From contig CAKZYA010000059.1 in assembly GCA_937883755.1 (NCBI GenBank), forward strand, positions 124,001 through 188,000: a stretch of 64,000 nt of DNA, given 5' to 3'. Positions within the stretch are counted from its first letter, which is position 1; every line of letters starts with the position of its first letter. The translations under genes were made by a program, and so were the position numbers. The stretch comes from an uncultured Flammeovirgaceae bacterium (lineage in GTDB: Bacteria; Bacteroidota; Bacteroidia; Cytophagales; Cyclobacteriaceae). Positions 1 through 9,184 of this stretch are shown here, piece after piece. The notes below the pieces were generated by a model, which was not told the DNA's origin, made no database searches, and saw only the letters and a list, made by a program, of their open reading frames with translations.

Positions 1-1002
1 CTTCCTAAATTTAGTAGGGGTCATTCCTGTCAACGACTTAAAAGCGCGGTTAAAGGGACCAATAGAGCTGAATCCGATTTGATAAGCAATTTCCAGTACC
101 GAAGTATCTATTTTGGTTCGATCAGCCAGAAGATCGGAGGCTTCTTGGATTCTCAGGGAGTTAATAAAATCAGTGAAGTTACGATAACTAAGGTCTTGAA
201 TGATCGCTTGGCGAACTTTATACTCATGCTCATTTAGTCTGGTAGATAGCTGCCCAATTGTCAATCCTTCCTGCATATAGAGTTTCTCTTCCGTAACTTT
301 ACGCTCAATCTTTTCTGCCAATTGTCTGTAACTGATGCTAGTAACAGCTACTTCTTTTTTAGCCTTATCAATCAATGTGCTCTTCAACGTAAAACTGTTG
401 CCAATAAAATAGGTAATCAGGGTCAGGATCAGAGCCCGCTGCACTACCATCATATACATCATTTCATCGTACATCAAAGCTAGCTCAGTAGCTATTGTAA
501 ACAATGAAACCATCACCACGCATAAAATAAAGAATCTTCTCGCTTTATTTTCACTACTAGAATGATCCTGAGCTTTTTGCTTTTGCGTTTCCATAATAGT
601 CAACACAATAAAGAAAATGGAAACTAATTGCATTAAAGTATCCGGATACCGGGGTCCTGAAAAGTTATCCCAAATACCCAACCCGTAGTAGATAATCAAC
701 GATAGAATAATAACTTGAAATGTTTTTTTTGACGACAATCTATGATTCCCAAATATTGATCTACTCAGAAACCAGAGAGCGGGTGGGGCGAGTACATTTC
801 CACCAAAAGCAGTCCAGTAGACTATTTGATACATCGGCAGTCCAACAGTAACGATAAGATGACACGAAAGGCAAAAAAGGAGGAAATATAACTCTCTACA
901 GTTTTTGGCAGACGATTGATTTTTCCAGATTAGCCATGCACACATAATGACATGAAACAGACATACGTAGGTTAGCAATTGATAAGTATCGGCTACTGAC
1001 AT
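1..1002 (-). CDS. AraC-family regulator with membrane-spanning N-terminus (3' end cut by window)
   Basis: The reading frame is open from an ATG at 1002 to the window edge (334 codons), and the stop lies outside. Roughly the first 200 residues are strongly hydrophobic with several likely membrane helices. The last ~100 form a two-helix-turn-helix AraC domain, with the typical segments EHEYKVRQ, IAYQIGFSS and NRAFKSLTGMTPTKFRK at the very edge, so only a few residues are probably missing. Membrane-anchored AraC regulators of this layout are common in Bacteroidota; the ligand is unknown. A perfect ATTTAG-T-CTAAAT palindrome sits 32 bp upstream of the start. It is adjacent to, and in the same orientation as, the receptor operon at 1124-4042, but no regulatory link is shown. 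Confidence 0.85.
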   Translation of the reverse strand, partial: MSVADTYQLLTYVCLFHVIMCAWLIWKNQSSAKNCRELYFLLFCLSCHLIVTVGLPMYQIVYWTAFGGNVLAPPALWFLSRSIFGNHRLSSKKTFQVIILSLIIYYGLGIWDNFSGPRYPDTLMQLVSIFFIVLTIMETQKQKAQDHSSSENKARRFFILCVVMVSLFTIATELALMYDEMMYMMVVQRALILTLITYFIGNSFTLKSTLIDKAKKEVAVTSISYRQLAEKIERKVTEEKLYMQEGLTIGQLSTRLNEHEYKVRQAIIQDLSYRNFTDFINSLRIQEASDLLADRTKIDTSVLEIAYQIGFSSIGPFNRAFKSLTGMTPTKFRK

Positions 1003-1033
1003 TTTTTCTGTTATCTATTGCTGATTAACTTTT

Positions 1034-1046
1034 ATTTAGTCTAAAT
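1034..1046. promoter_or_regulatory. Short palindrome upstream of the AraC gene, half-sites as in the putative Fur boxes
   Basis: ATTTAG-T-CTAAAT is a perfect inverted repeat. It contains the TTTAG/CTAAA half-sites of the boxes found at receptor promoters, but with a 1-bp instead of a 5-7-bp centre. It may be a variant operator; no -33 element is evident. Confidence 0.4.
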
Positions 1047-1123
1047 AGTTTGGGAATTTAGTTGCATGCTAATAATTTCTAGAAAAATGGTAAGGCGCGC
1101 ACATTTCAATTAGCGATTATACA

Positions 1124-1669
1124 CTACACCTGAGCTGTTTTCTTAAAATATCGATTTACCATAACCTTAGAAATGCCAGCGGCAATTACTGAAATGGCTA
1201 ACATGTAGGGCTGTCCTTTAAAAAAGGCAATGAAGTGAAAGGTAAGCGTCACGTGTTCCCGGATGTAGTCTTCCGCCCCTTCAATCCACATAAAGTCTGG
1301 TTGAATAGTGTTGAAAATCAAAATATCTACCACAATTACATCAAAAAGATTCATGAAGTTAAGCAGTAAAAAGGCATTAAGGGATAGGTTCCAAAAGGAA
1401 GCCTGATTCGGTTGGTCGCGGAATACGCTACGGTTCATTAGGACTGAGCATACTATCGTCAGTCCTATAATAGTAAACATTACTGCCAGTGCTTTAGGTA
1501 ATACATCGGGGGGGATCTCACCAATTTGTTTCTGCACCTCCTTAGGAAAATCTGTAGCCCATACCAACGGCTCTACGATGTAAGAGATTAGTACCACTGC
1601 TGTGAAAAGGATACTTAAAACGAATCCGTAATTAAGAATGGCTTGCCAAGCGATAAACGTATTTTTCAT
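1124..1669 (-). CDS. Small multi-pass membrane protein of unknown function (181 aa)
   Basis: The family is not recognised. The sequence shows about four hydrophobic helices (near residues 10-33, 60-82, 98-120 and 152-170) and no obvious catalytic motif. It starts 6 bp after the stop of the receptor gene 1676-4042 in the same orientation, so it is almost certainly in the same transcript. A role in iron uptake, such as passage of substrate or reducing power across the inner membrane, is a guess from this linkage only. Confidence 0.8.
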   Translation of the reverse strand: MKNTFIAWQAILNYGFVLSILFTAVVLISYIVEPLVWATDFPKEVQKQIGEIPPDVLPKALAVMFTIIGLTIVCSVLMNRSVFRDQPNQASFWNLSLNAFLLLNFMNLFDVIVVDILIFNTIQPDFMWIEGAEDYIREHVTLTFHFIAFFKGQPYMLAISVIAAGISKVMVNRYFKKTAQV

Positions 1670-1675
1670 AGTACA

Positions 1676-4042
1676 TTAATTAAATTGATAGGAGAAACTT
1701 AATCCAAAAGTTGTTGGGGCTCCGAGATAGGGGGTAGGTGCTCCGATGGGAGGTGCCCACTGAATGTATTGTTCATCAAATAGATTTTGCGTCCAAAAAT
1801 GCAGTCCAACACCAGCGTAAATTGCCCCCACTCTACCGTTGATTAAGGAGTAAGCATCTTGCGAAACCGTGTTGTTGAAGTCAAAGAATTGCCTGCCCTG
1901 AGCAACCCACTGAATATTTCCATTCAGTACCAGATTTTGAGTACCTATTTTTAATACCTTGGTATAATCAATGATGAGATTAGAGGTAACGGGTGGCGAA
2001 AAAATGACGGTCTTTCCGGCTAATACCTGATTACCTCCTGCACTAAAATCAGGAATCTCTAAACGGGTATACTCAGCATCGAGTAAGCCAAGATGATAAG
2101 ATACCTGTAAGCCCTGGGTAAGTAGATAGCTCAGCTCCATTTCTAAGCCCAAGTTACGACCATCGCCAGTGCTCAATGTAATGAAGTTAATGCCCGAAGA
2201 AACTGGCTCGAATACTTGGGTTTGAATATTTTCCCGATTTATGTAAAAGGCACTGAATGCATAGTTCAATGTGTTTCCCAATAACTTTCCTTTCATCCCA
2301 AGTTCAAAGTTGTCACTAGTTTCAGGGTCGTACTGTTCAAATCGGGGATCGATAGATGGGTTAATGCCACCAATCCGATAGCCTCGGGAATAGATTGCGT
2401 ATAAGCTCATACTATTACTGGCCAACCAATTCAAGCCCAATTTTGGTGAGAAAGCCCCGAAATCTACTCTTCTGGTCTGTTGGGGCATTATATTCACCCG
2501 AGGATTATCTCCCTGAATGAAGTCCCTTTGGGTGATAGTCTCTCTTTCCTCATAATCGTAGCGAATGCCGCCAATCACTTCCACCTGATCGGTTACCGCA
2601 TAGGAAACCTGCCCAAACAGTGCTACGCCCGAGTTAGTACCCTCGTTGAAGTTGAATACTTGGTTGGGTGCCGAAGGGTCTACTGCTACCGCATCTTCAC
2701 CCGTTCGAATGATCTGGTTAACGGGAAGCTCCTGCCGGAAGGCGTACGACCCTGCTATCCACTTAATCTTTTCGGCACTGGCTGGATTGGAGAAAGTAAG
2801 CTCGTTGGTGACCACCCTGGCGGTATTCTCTGATCCTGGGATAGGTCGATTAAAGGCGTTGAAATCTAGCGGGGTAAAGTCTATATCAACGTTGTTAAGC
2901 GTATACTCACTGCTCTGGTAGGACAAAATATTAGAAAAATTGAGATTGCTTCCTGTGTAGTCAACCTTCAACGATGCTTGGATCCAGTCCTGACGGACAT
3001 TACCCACCGCGTCTTGTGATACCTCAAACGGTTTAGCGAATACCACACTATCATTGGCTGCGTAGGGAACATAGCCTACTACTTCGCGTTGATATGCCTT
3101 TCCATTGAAGGATATTGCCCACCGATCAGCAATATTGTATCGCAACGATGCTGAGCCACCTATGTACTCTCGGGAGTTGAAATTCGTATTATCAACCGTG
3201 TTGGTGAAGTAACCATCCTGCTGACCGAGCAGCCCTGCCACCGCGAAATAGAGCTTATTATCAACAATAGGTCCGCTTACCGACGCATTGTACCGCCATA
3301 AATTATAATTGCCGAAGGAAGCTTCCGCTTTGCCCCGCCACTGATTTGAGGGTGGTCGGGTCGTGATGTTGATAACCCCACCTATCGCATTTCTCCCAAA
3401 CAGCGTTCCCTGCGGGCCTTTCAGTATTTCTATACTTTCTACATCGTGGAGAAACTCGATATTTGAGTAAATATTAAACTGGTTAACCCCGTCTACGTAG
3501 GTGGTCACCGAAGGGTCAAAGTTCAGTGAGGTTACTCCCCGAATAGAATAGTTATTGCCATCACCTTCTCCCGCATTAACGACGGTTAGGTTTCCCGTGA
3601 GTGCATTAATACCTCGCTGGTTCCACACGCGTAGCTTGTCAATTGCCTCAGCGTCTATACGAGTAATGGAAGCGGGAACCTCCCTGGCGGCTACCTCTTG
3701 TTTAGTAGCACTGGTGACGATTACTTCATCGAGGGCTCTCGTCTCAGGAACCAAGACAAAATCAAGGGTATGCGTGTCATTGCCGAGAGCAATGCGTCTC
3801 TTCTGAGTAGCGTAACCCACGTAACGGACGCTGATTTCGTAAGTCCCGGCCACTAAGCCCGATAGTTCGTATCGGCCCTTAGTGTCAGTGAGCGTTCCTA
3901 CTCGGCTATTGAGTACGCTTACCGTAGCATCGGCAACTACTTCGCCGGTGGTTTCATTGCTAACTTGTCCTGATATTTTTACTTCTTGGGAAATAGCAGC
4001 CAGCGAGATGATTGATAATAAAAAGGTAGATAGTAGTTTCAC
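1676..4042 (-). CDS. TonB-dependent outer-membrane receptor, FyuA/pesticin-receptor-like
   Basis: Order of parts: signal peptide, carboxypeptidase-regulatory-like domain (motif SGQVSNETTGEVVADA), plug domain with VESIEILKGPQGTLFGRNAIGG, and a 22-strand-type barrel ending in the aromatic sequence FGLSFSYQFN. The LKGPQGTLFGRNAIGGVINI block is typical of FyuA/iron-complex receptors. I place the start at GTG 4042 rather than the in-frame ATG at 4087. The stretch 4060-4088 carries the promoter and Fur-like box, and the GTG gives a clean signal peptide (KLLSTFLLSIISLAAISQ). It is followed by the small membrane protein at 1124 and lies divergent to the AraC gene at 4153. Ligand: probably a ferric siderophore, identity unknown. 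Confidence 0.95.
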   Translation of the reverse strand: MKLLSTFLLSIISLAAISQEVKISGQVSNETTGEVVADATVSVLNSRVGTLTDTKGRYELSGLVAGTYEISVRYVGYATQKRRIALGNDTHTLDFVLVPETRALDEVIVTSATKQEVAAREVPASITRIDAEAIDKLRVWNQRGINALTGNLTVVNAGEGDGNNYSIRGVTSLNFDPSVTTYVDGVNQFNIYSNIEFLHDVESIEILKGPQGTLFGRNAIGGVINITTRPPSNQWRGKAEASFGNYNLWRYNASVSGPIVDNKLYFAVAGLLGQQDGYFTNTVDNTNFNSREYIGGSASLRYNIADRWAISFNGKAYQREVVGYVPYAANDSVVFAKPFEVSQDAVGNVRQDWIQASLKVDYTGSNLNFSNILSYQSSEYTLNNVDIDFTPLDFNAFNRPIPGSENTARVVTNELTFSNPASAEKIKWIAGSYAFRQELPVNQIIRTGEDAVAVDPSAPNQVFNFNEGTNSGVALFGQVSYAVTDQVEVIGGIRYDYEERETITQRDFIQGDNPRVNIMPQQTRRVDFGAFSPKLGLNWLASNSMSLYAIYSRGYRIGGINPSIDPRFEQYDPETSDNFELGMKGKLLGNTLNYAFSAFYINRENIQTQVFEPVSSGINFITLSTGDGRNLGLEMELSYLLTQGLQVSYHLGLLDAEYTRLEIPDFSAGGNQVLAGKTVIFSPPVTSNLIIDYTKVLKIGTQNLVLNGNIQWVAQGRQFFDFNNTVSQDAYSLINGRVGAIYAGVGLHFWTQNLFDEQYIQWAPPIGAPTPYLGAPTTFGLSFSYQFN

Positions 4043-4059
4043 TTGATTATCTTTACAAT

Positions 4060-4088
4060 TATTTAGAATTTGTCTAAACAAATGCAAA
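4060..4088 (-). promoter_or_regulatory. Receptor promoter with overlapping putative Fur box
   Basis: Read on the minus strand, TTTG (4088-4085) is followed after 19 bp by TAAATA (4065-4060), a Bacteroidota-type -33/-7 pair. The palindrome TTTAGA-ATTTG-TCTAAA at 4062-4078 covers the spacer and part of the -7 element, a position suited to repression. The hexamer ends 17 nt before the GTG start. Confidence 0.6.
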
Positions 4089-4152
4089 GATGTAGGCAGC
4101 TAGTGAGAACTACATTTGAGAAAGGGAATAAAATCACTGAATAAAGGAATAC

Positions 4153-5136
4153 ATGAAGACCATCATTACTGCGGGTGAACTCAACGAAATGTTTCAGGAA
4201 AGCTACGAGGAACAGTCAGCAAGCACTACCCCCAATGGATTAGTAGAACGTCAATTTTCGTGTCGCCTTTCCACCGGAGCAGGAAGCTTTACCGATTATA
4301 CCCTAGACGGGTTATACATCGGATTTGGCGAGCTACGGTTAAAGCGTACTACCCAAATCCATACCGAAGCTGATCGGCAAAAAATTCAACTCGTGTATGT
4401 TTTCTCGGGGCAGACGGTTATGCAACATCAGGGACTTCGTTCAGCCGTGACTTTAGAGGATGGTCAGTATAATCTCTTCTATTTACACGAAGACACAGGA
4501 CAGCAAGAGTGGATGAATCACTCTAATAAATCACATCAAGGATTAGAAATCTGTCTCACCCCAGCGTTCATCACCCAGTTTTTACCCGAAGATAGCCCGG
4601 ACTTTCAACATTTCGTTACCAGTATGACTAAGGATCAATCAACCGCCCTGACTAATTATTCTCCGGTCATTACCCCTACGATGATGCATATCATCCGTAG
4701 CATCATGCACACTAATACACCTGCTTCCCTCAAAAAGCTCTTTCTCTACTCCCGCATTATGGAATTATTGATGCTACAGTTTGAGCATATGTATTGTGGT
4801 AGCGATAGCCGGGGTATATCCAAGCAGAACAAGGAACGCATGTTCGAGGTGAAGAGCTTTCTGGAAGTACAATTAGAACCTACCTTTTCCATTCGTTCGC
4901 TAGCAAAGGATTTTGCTACGAATGAGTTTACCCTCAAAAAGGAGTTTAAGCAGTTGTTTGGGAAGAGTATCTTTGATTACTGGAATGAAGTACGGTTTAA
5001 CTATGCTGGGCGATTATTGAAAGAGGGTTATTCTATTCAGCAACTAGCTGATAAAATGGGCTATAGTAGTCCGCAGAATTTTTCTACTGCTTTCAAGAGA
5101 AGGTTTGGGATCATCCCTAGTGCCTATAAAAAATGA
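4153..5136 (+). CDS. AraC-family regulator, PchR-like (327 aa)
   Basis: The C-terminal ~100 residues form an AraC DNA-binding domain: FSIRSLAKDF, NEFTLKKEFKQLFG and the second helix-turn-helix IQQLADKMGYSSPQNFSTAFKRRFG. The N-terminal ~200 residues match those of the regulators at 14563 and 39918 in layout, for example the motif DGLYIGFGELRL early on. PchR-type regulators activate siderophore receptor genes when the ferric siderophore is present. This gene lies divergent to the receptor at 1676-4042, which is its likely target. Function as a siderophore sensor is inference from context. Confidence 0.9.
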   Translation: MKTIITAGELNEMFQESYEEQSASTTPNGLVERQFSCRLSTGAGSFTDYTLDGLYIGFGELRLKRTTQIHTEADRQKIQLVYVFSGQTVMQHQGLRSAVTLEDGQYNLFYLHEDTGQQEWMNHSNKSHQGLEICLTPAFITQFLPEDSPDFQHFVTSMTKDQSTALTNYSPVITPTMMHIIRSIMHTNTPASLKKLFLYSRIMELLMLQFEHMYCGSDSRGISKQNKERMFEVKSFLEVQLEPTFSIRSLAKDFATNEFTLKKEFKQLFGKSIFDYWNEVRFNYAGRLLKEGYSIQQLADKMGYSSPQNFSTAFKRRFGIIPSAYKK

Positions 5137-5176
5137 CCGTTAAACGTTGTATCAGTAGTTGGTTAAACCCTGAAGT

Positions 5177-5954
5177 TTATTGTTTCTCGGCAACAATAGC
5201 TACCGCGGTTAGGTGCTGTTGGTACTTGCGAAAGGTTTTTCGCATGGCTAGTATCCGCTGGCGCTCTTTGGGGTGAGTTGGCACATTAAAGGCAATTTTA
5301 AAGGTTCGGAAGAGTCCTTCATCGTCTACCATGCGTTGGGGTTCAAGCAAGTGCATAGGGTTAGTCTCTGTCTTATTGATACGGAATCCCTCTTTTTCCA
5401 GTAGCGATGACCATTCGGGTACAGTTAACGGACGAGCATTTACTTTAATTACCTGAGCAAGGTCCCGCTGAATGGTAGCTTTGGTGGCATCGTCCAGATC
5501 ATCGGGCGAAAGGCTAAGTTCGTGGATTCCGTAGCGTCCTCCAGTCTTTAATACCCAGTGAGTCTCCCTAATGATAGCTAACTTTCGGTGGTCGGCCTGC
5601 ATGGTTAGCATGGCTTCGCCATATACGATATCCGCTACTTCGCCTCCCAGCGAAGAATCAGCCGCGTTGCCGATGATAACTCTTCGGTTTTCACCGTGAA
5701 TGGTTTTGCTCAGGATGGTCGCTGCTTCCTCGTTCAGCTCAATTCCCGTATAGGTTTTAGGGTTGGTTTTCTAATGCTATGGAAGCGGTAAAACCCAAAC
5801 CTGGGGCAAACTCTACGATGTCATCAGAATTGGTAATATTGAGGTTACGGATGAGCTTCATAGTGAGCTCCTTGCCACCGGGACGCAGCACTTTCTTACC
5901 CATTTTAGCCAGTATCCAGTGCCCTTGCTCTCGGTTAATCGTTTGATTACTCAT
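5177..5954 (-). pseudogene. Class I SAM-dependent methyltransferase, single frameshift
   Basis: An N-terminal piece (start ATG 5954; SAM-binding motif VEFAPGLGFTA) runs into TAA at 5757-5759. The continuation is in another frame (KTYTGIELNEEAATIL ... GGRYGIHELSLSPDDL) and runs to the stop at 5177. Removing one base near 5768-5772 (the G before the AAAA run) joins both parts into one protein of about 258 residues that reads through without gaps. This is either a real inactivating frameshift or a sequencing error at a short A-run. The start overlaps the upstream lipoprotein gene by 8 bp, so they are translationally linked. The substrate is unknown; the family includes small-molecule and lipid methyltransferases. 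Confidence 0.75.
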
Positions 5955-6705
5955 AATGCTTTTTATATTCTCTAAAATTAACGGTGTTGTACTTCGTCCG
6001 GTAAGCTCGTTCCAAATCAGTAAATTCGGTTACCGATAGATGCAGTTGAGTAAAATCTGAAAATTCACGAAAGAATAGTTGCAGAAAAACGCTATCGGCT
6101 TGCCCTACCCACCTTCGCTCCCCAGCGTGGTAGCTGAGACGGGTAAAGGGTTTATTGTTATAAACAACTAAACTATCGGATAACTCTAACGATCCAGTCG
6201 GTGCAGCGTAAGTTCCAGAAACTGGCAAGCAGTCGGCTTCTTCACTAGCTGCATGGGCGTACACATTCCAGCCGTGGTCTTCGGTAGCATTGGGGAGTGG
6301 CAGCTCAAAGTTAACAGCTTCTGCTAACCCACCCGAGCTACATTTATGCTTATACAGCGTTAAGGTACTATCGGTTAGATCACGAAAGAAAAGTACGTAC
6401 ACAATACTGTCCTCATCTTCCCCTATCCACTTGTTGAGCGACTGATCGTAAGACAACTTCCGCATGGTGTAGTCGGTAGCATATACGCGTCCATCCATAG
6501 CGTAGGCAATACTATCGGGATAAAAAGTATGCACCGAATGTTGGGTACCTCCCATCAGTTGGAATTTCCAGTGATAATCCCCAGTGAGCGTAAACGGATC
6601 TGCCACTAGCTGATCGGCAAACTTCTGAGTTTCTTCAGCAGTGTTTTGGCGAGCACAGGAAGAGAGCAGTAGCCCTCCTATGAGTAGGAAAAACAATTTT
6701 TTCAT
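5947..6705 (-). CDS. Lipoprotein with internal duplication, unknown function (252 aa)
   Basis: The signal peptide ends in a lipobox (LLLSSC, Cys17). The mature part seems to contain two related domains. Residues ~40-118 include SYDQSLNKWIG, VLFFRDLTDSTLTLY; residues ~155-225 include SYHAGERRWVG, QLFFREFSDFTQLHL. The spacing and hydrophobic pattern match, so the gene probably arose by duplication of a beta-rich module. It sits 67 bp downstream of the PepSY-flavodoxin reductase gene and overlaps the methyltransferase start, so an operon is likely. No family is recognised; a periplasmic or surface binding role is only a guess. Confidence 0.8.
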   Translation of the reverse strand: MKKLFFLLIGGLLLSSCARQNTAEETQKFADQLVADPFTLTGDYHWKFQLMGGTQHSVHTFYPDSIAYAMDGRVYATDYTMRKLSYDQSLNKWIGEDEDSIVYVLFFRDLTDSTLTLYKHKCSSGGLAEAVNFELPLPNATEDHGWNVYAHAASEEADCLPVSGTYAAPTGSLELSDSLVVYNNKPFTRLSYHAGERRWVGQADSVFLQLFFREFSDFTQLHLSVTEFTDLERAYRTKYNTVNFREYKKHYE

Positions 6706-6772
6706 GACGCATCATTGTTAAGTTTGACTCGACACAATATGTAAGTTATTATTGCTACTACATCGAGTACAA

Positions 6773-8983
6773 TTAGTAACAATCCATCTTCAGCTGATTA
6801 CGTTTCTGGTAGTGGCTCAACGGCTTATTCGTATGTGAAATACAAATATCCTCCAGAACTCTAATCACACCGTTTTGCATAGCTACTGAGCCACAGATCA
6901 TTACTACCCCTTTGCTTTGAAAGGTATCGGCGATTCGTTCAGCATCTTCATTAATAAGGTCTTGCACATAGTTTTTTTTACTACCGTTGCGAGAGTAGGC
7001 GCAAAAAAAATCAGTCACGCGCTGGTGCAGTAAGTTTTCTTTGATGATTTCTCGATATAGCTCCAGAGAGTGATGGTTTCGCCCCCCCCAGTATAAATAA
7101 GCCTCAATCGGCTTTCGGTTATGATCTAACATACCTAGAAAAGGGGCGATACCCGTACCGTTGCTGATCAATACCACCCGACTGGCGTTTTCTGGAAAAT
7201 AAAATTCCCGATTGCGAATAATACTACCTTCCAACGTATCATCTTCAGTGAGCTGGTTTAGATAGTTAGAGCATACGCCTCGCTCGTGTCGCTTCACACT
7301 GAGTAAAATTCGATTGTCAGCGGTGAGTCCGATGGAATAAAGGCGGTCGTGGGTACCTTTGAAGGGACTTACAGCAAGTAAATCTCCAGAGGTGACCGGT
7401 TGCTTTTTGGGATTATCCAACTTCAGTAAAAAAGTATCATCAGGATTACCCGCTACCTGGGTTTTTCCTATCACTTCAAATGTATGCTGCTTCTTACTCT
7501 TTTGCACTAACGCGGGATCTTCACCCGAAATATCGATGGATAATTCTACTATTTGACTCCATTCCCGCACCCATTTCTGGAATGATTCCCACGAACGATT
7601 ATTGACAGTGTACGGGGTGAGCAATTGGTTGCTGAGTGGATCAGAATCAAGGAGTTCATCAACGTCGAAGGCATATTTACAAAATTCAGGATAAGCCAAT
7701 GATCCAAAACCAACCACCGAATAAGTATACGATTGGGCAGGCTTGGTCTGTGAAAACAGCGATGTAAACTTACGGGCATTAGTGGGTGATTCACCCTGAC
7801 CGTAGGTAGCAGTGATAACCACTAGATGCTCCATGTTTCGGTAAGTGGAGTAGCGGTTGAGTTCCGCTAGATAAGCCGTTTCACCTACACGGAGTAATGC
7901 TTGCTGCAGACGTACTGCAAATGGCATGGTTGTACCAGTCTCTGACCCAACCAGAATGACATACCGACAGGCATCTGGTGAAAACGTATTTTTAATCTGA
8001 GCATCTCGCCGCTTCAACGTCATAGTAAACCCTGAATAGATAAAAAAGAGTATACTGACTGAGGCCAAACCTAAAATGATGGACCATCCCATACTGCCTT
8101 GTCCTGTATGGAGAGTAGTACTCAAATTAGTAGCTAAGGTAATGAAGGGATACGGTAGTTCGCTCAGTACTTCGCCCGTATACTGGTTTACCAGTATTTC
8201 CCTGGTTTTAAGTTGTACTGAATAGTAATCCTCTACGTCCTCTGAGAAAGGAAACTCCAAGGAACGTAATTCGGACAGAGGGGTATCCTTAAAAATCGGA
8301 AAATCCTGATACGGGATAGCCGGAGTATCACTAACCGCGTCAACGTCGATATTGTGAGAAAGCGAGTCAGCAGAAATCACTGAGAAACGCAATAGAGACA
8401 AATATATTCCGGTGAGCGTGATGATAATAATAGGAATTAGAGCCAGACGCCCCAAATACACATGATAGTATTGAAAGAAGTTTTCTCGAATAATCTTGCC
8501 TAGCAACTGCCGGATGCCCTGCTGCCGCTTAATTACGAGAATTGCGCCAGTAGCAGCAATTAGAAACAATAAAAACGAGGATAAACCTACGAAGAATCGT
8601 CCAGGGCTTTTCAAGAAAAGTGAGCGATGCAAATTGGTAGCAAACTGAAATAGTGGATGCGGCTCAATTAAATCGCCTAGCTTCTCCCCAGTGGCAGGAT
8701 TGATGTAGAAGTCTCCTAGGTTACCCTCCATATCAATGACCGAAGCGGATACAAAACTGTGTGCATCTACCGATATGCTAAGCACTTCATCGTAAGTTGA
8801 TCGAAGCGTTTCAATGGTTTTGGCTAAGCTTAGGTCTTGGGCTTGGGATGCTCGGTAACCCTGTAGGTCGTGGGAAATGGGAGCAAAAGCCAGAATTACC
8901 CCAGTAACCGAAGCGATGAAAACAAAAATAAAAGAAGATGCTGCCAGAGCCAGATGGCAGTATCTCCAAATAGAAATGATCAT
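6773..8983 (-). CDS. PepSY membrane protein fused to flavodoxin and FNR-type reductase (736 aa)
   Basis: Residues ~1-330 form a PepSY/PepSY_TM membrane part with helices near 10-30, 130-150, 175-195 and 300-320. It has the histidines of LHRSLFL, YHVYLGR and LHTGQGSMGW. Residues ~340-480 are a flavodoxin domain (LVGSETGTT, TATYGQGESPTNA). Residues ~500-736 resemble the sulfite-reductase flavoprotein/FNR module: RLYSIG for FAD and VVLISNGTGIAPFLGML plus YLYWGGRN for NAD(P)H. This suggests one protein that carries electrons from NAD(P)H through FAD and FMN to haem-like sites and a periplasmic ferric siderophore. PepSY proteins such as FoxB are inner-membrane siderophore reductases. It is followed by the lipoprotein and methyltransferase genes. 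Confidence 0.9.
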   Translation of the reverse strand: MIISIWRYCHLALAASSFIFVFIASVTGVILAFAPISHDLQGYRASQAQDLSLAKTIETLRSTYDEVLSISVDAHSFVSASVIDMEGNLGDFYINPATGEKLGDLIEPHPLFQFATNLHRSLFLKSPGRFFVGLSSFLLFLIAATGAILVIKRQQGIRQLLGKIIRENFFQYYHVYLGRLALIPIIIITLTGIYLSLLRFSVISADSLSHNIDVDAVSDTPAIPYQDFPIFKDTPLSELRSLEFPFSEDVEDYYSVQLKTREILVNQYTGEVLSELPYPFITLATNLSTTLHTGQGSMGWSIILGLASVSILFFIYSGFTMTLKRRDAQIKNTFSPDACRYVILVGSETGTTMPFAVRLQQALLRVGETAYLAELNRYSTYRNMEHLVVITATYGQGESPTNARKFTSLFSQTKPAQSYTYSVVGFGSLAYPEFCKYAFDVDELLDSDPLSNQLLTPYTVNNRSWESFQKWVREWSQIVELSIDISGEDPALVQKSKKQHTFEVIGKTQVAGNPDDTFLLKLDNPKKQPVTSGDLLAVSPFKGTHDRLYSIGLTADNRILLSVKRHERGVCSNYLNQLTEDDTLEGSIIRNREFYFPENASRVVLISNGTGIAPFLGMLDHNRKPIEAYLYWGGRNHHSLELYREIIKENLLHQRVTDFFCAYSRNGSKKNYVQDLINEDAERIADTFQSKGVVMICGSVAMQNGVIRVLEDICISHTNKPLSHYQKRNQLKMDCY

Positions 8984-9083
8984 GCTAGTGCTCTGTCGAG
9001 TTTCATTTTAAAGGTTAGCAGCGTAGTTAAAAGAATGGTTTATGGCACTTTCAACTAAATAGGGTTTCATTGACAGGTTCAAA

Positions 9084-9110
9084 GGTTACAGGTTACCGTA
9101 ACTTGTAACC
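9084..9110. promoter_or_regulatory. 27-bp near-perfect palindrome upstream of the PepSY-flavodoxin gene
   Basis: GGTTACAGGTTAC and GTAACTTGTAACC flank a single C; only one position breaks symmetry. It lies 101 bp upstream of the start at 8983 and 75 bp downstream of the DUF2271 stop. With no following T-run it looks more like an operator than a terminator. Confidence 0.4.
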
Positions 9111-9184
9111 AAATGACTAGCCTAGTTGAATAATACTACAGGAGTAACCTACCTTAATTTTAGGCTTGATAGAACACTAACCCC

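Noticed and set aside
2480-2921. Plus-strand open frames inside the receptor gene
   Set aside because: They lie antisense to a clear receptor and show no family pattern or start context.
4091-4114. TGTAG/CTACA inverted repeat upstream of the AraC gene at 4153
   Set aside because: Only five pairs with a 14-bp gap; likely chance.
5755-5775. Programmed ribosomal frameshift in the methyltransferase
   Set aside because: There is no heptanucleotide slippery site or downstream structure in the right place, and a single-base change explains the break.
7549-7794. 81-codon minus-strand frame within the PepSY-flavodoxin gene
   Set aside because: It overlaps the flavodoxin domain in another frame; a shadow.
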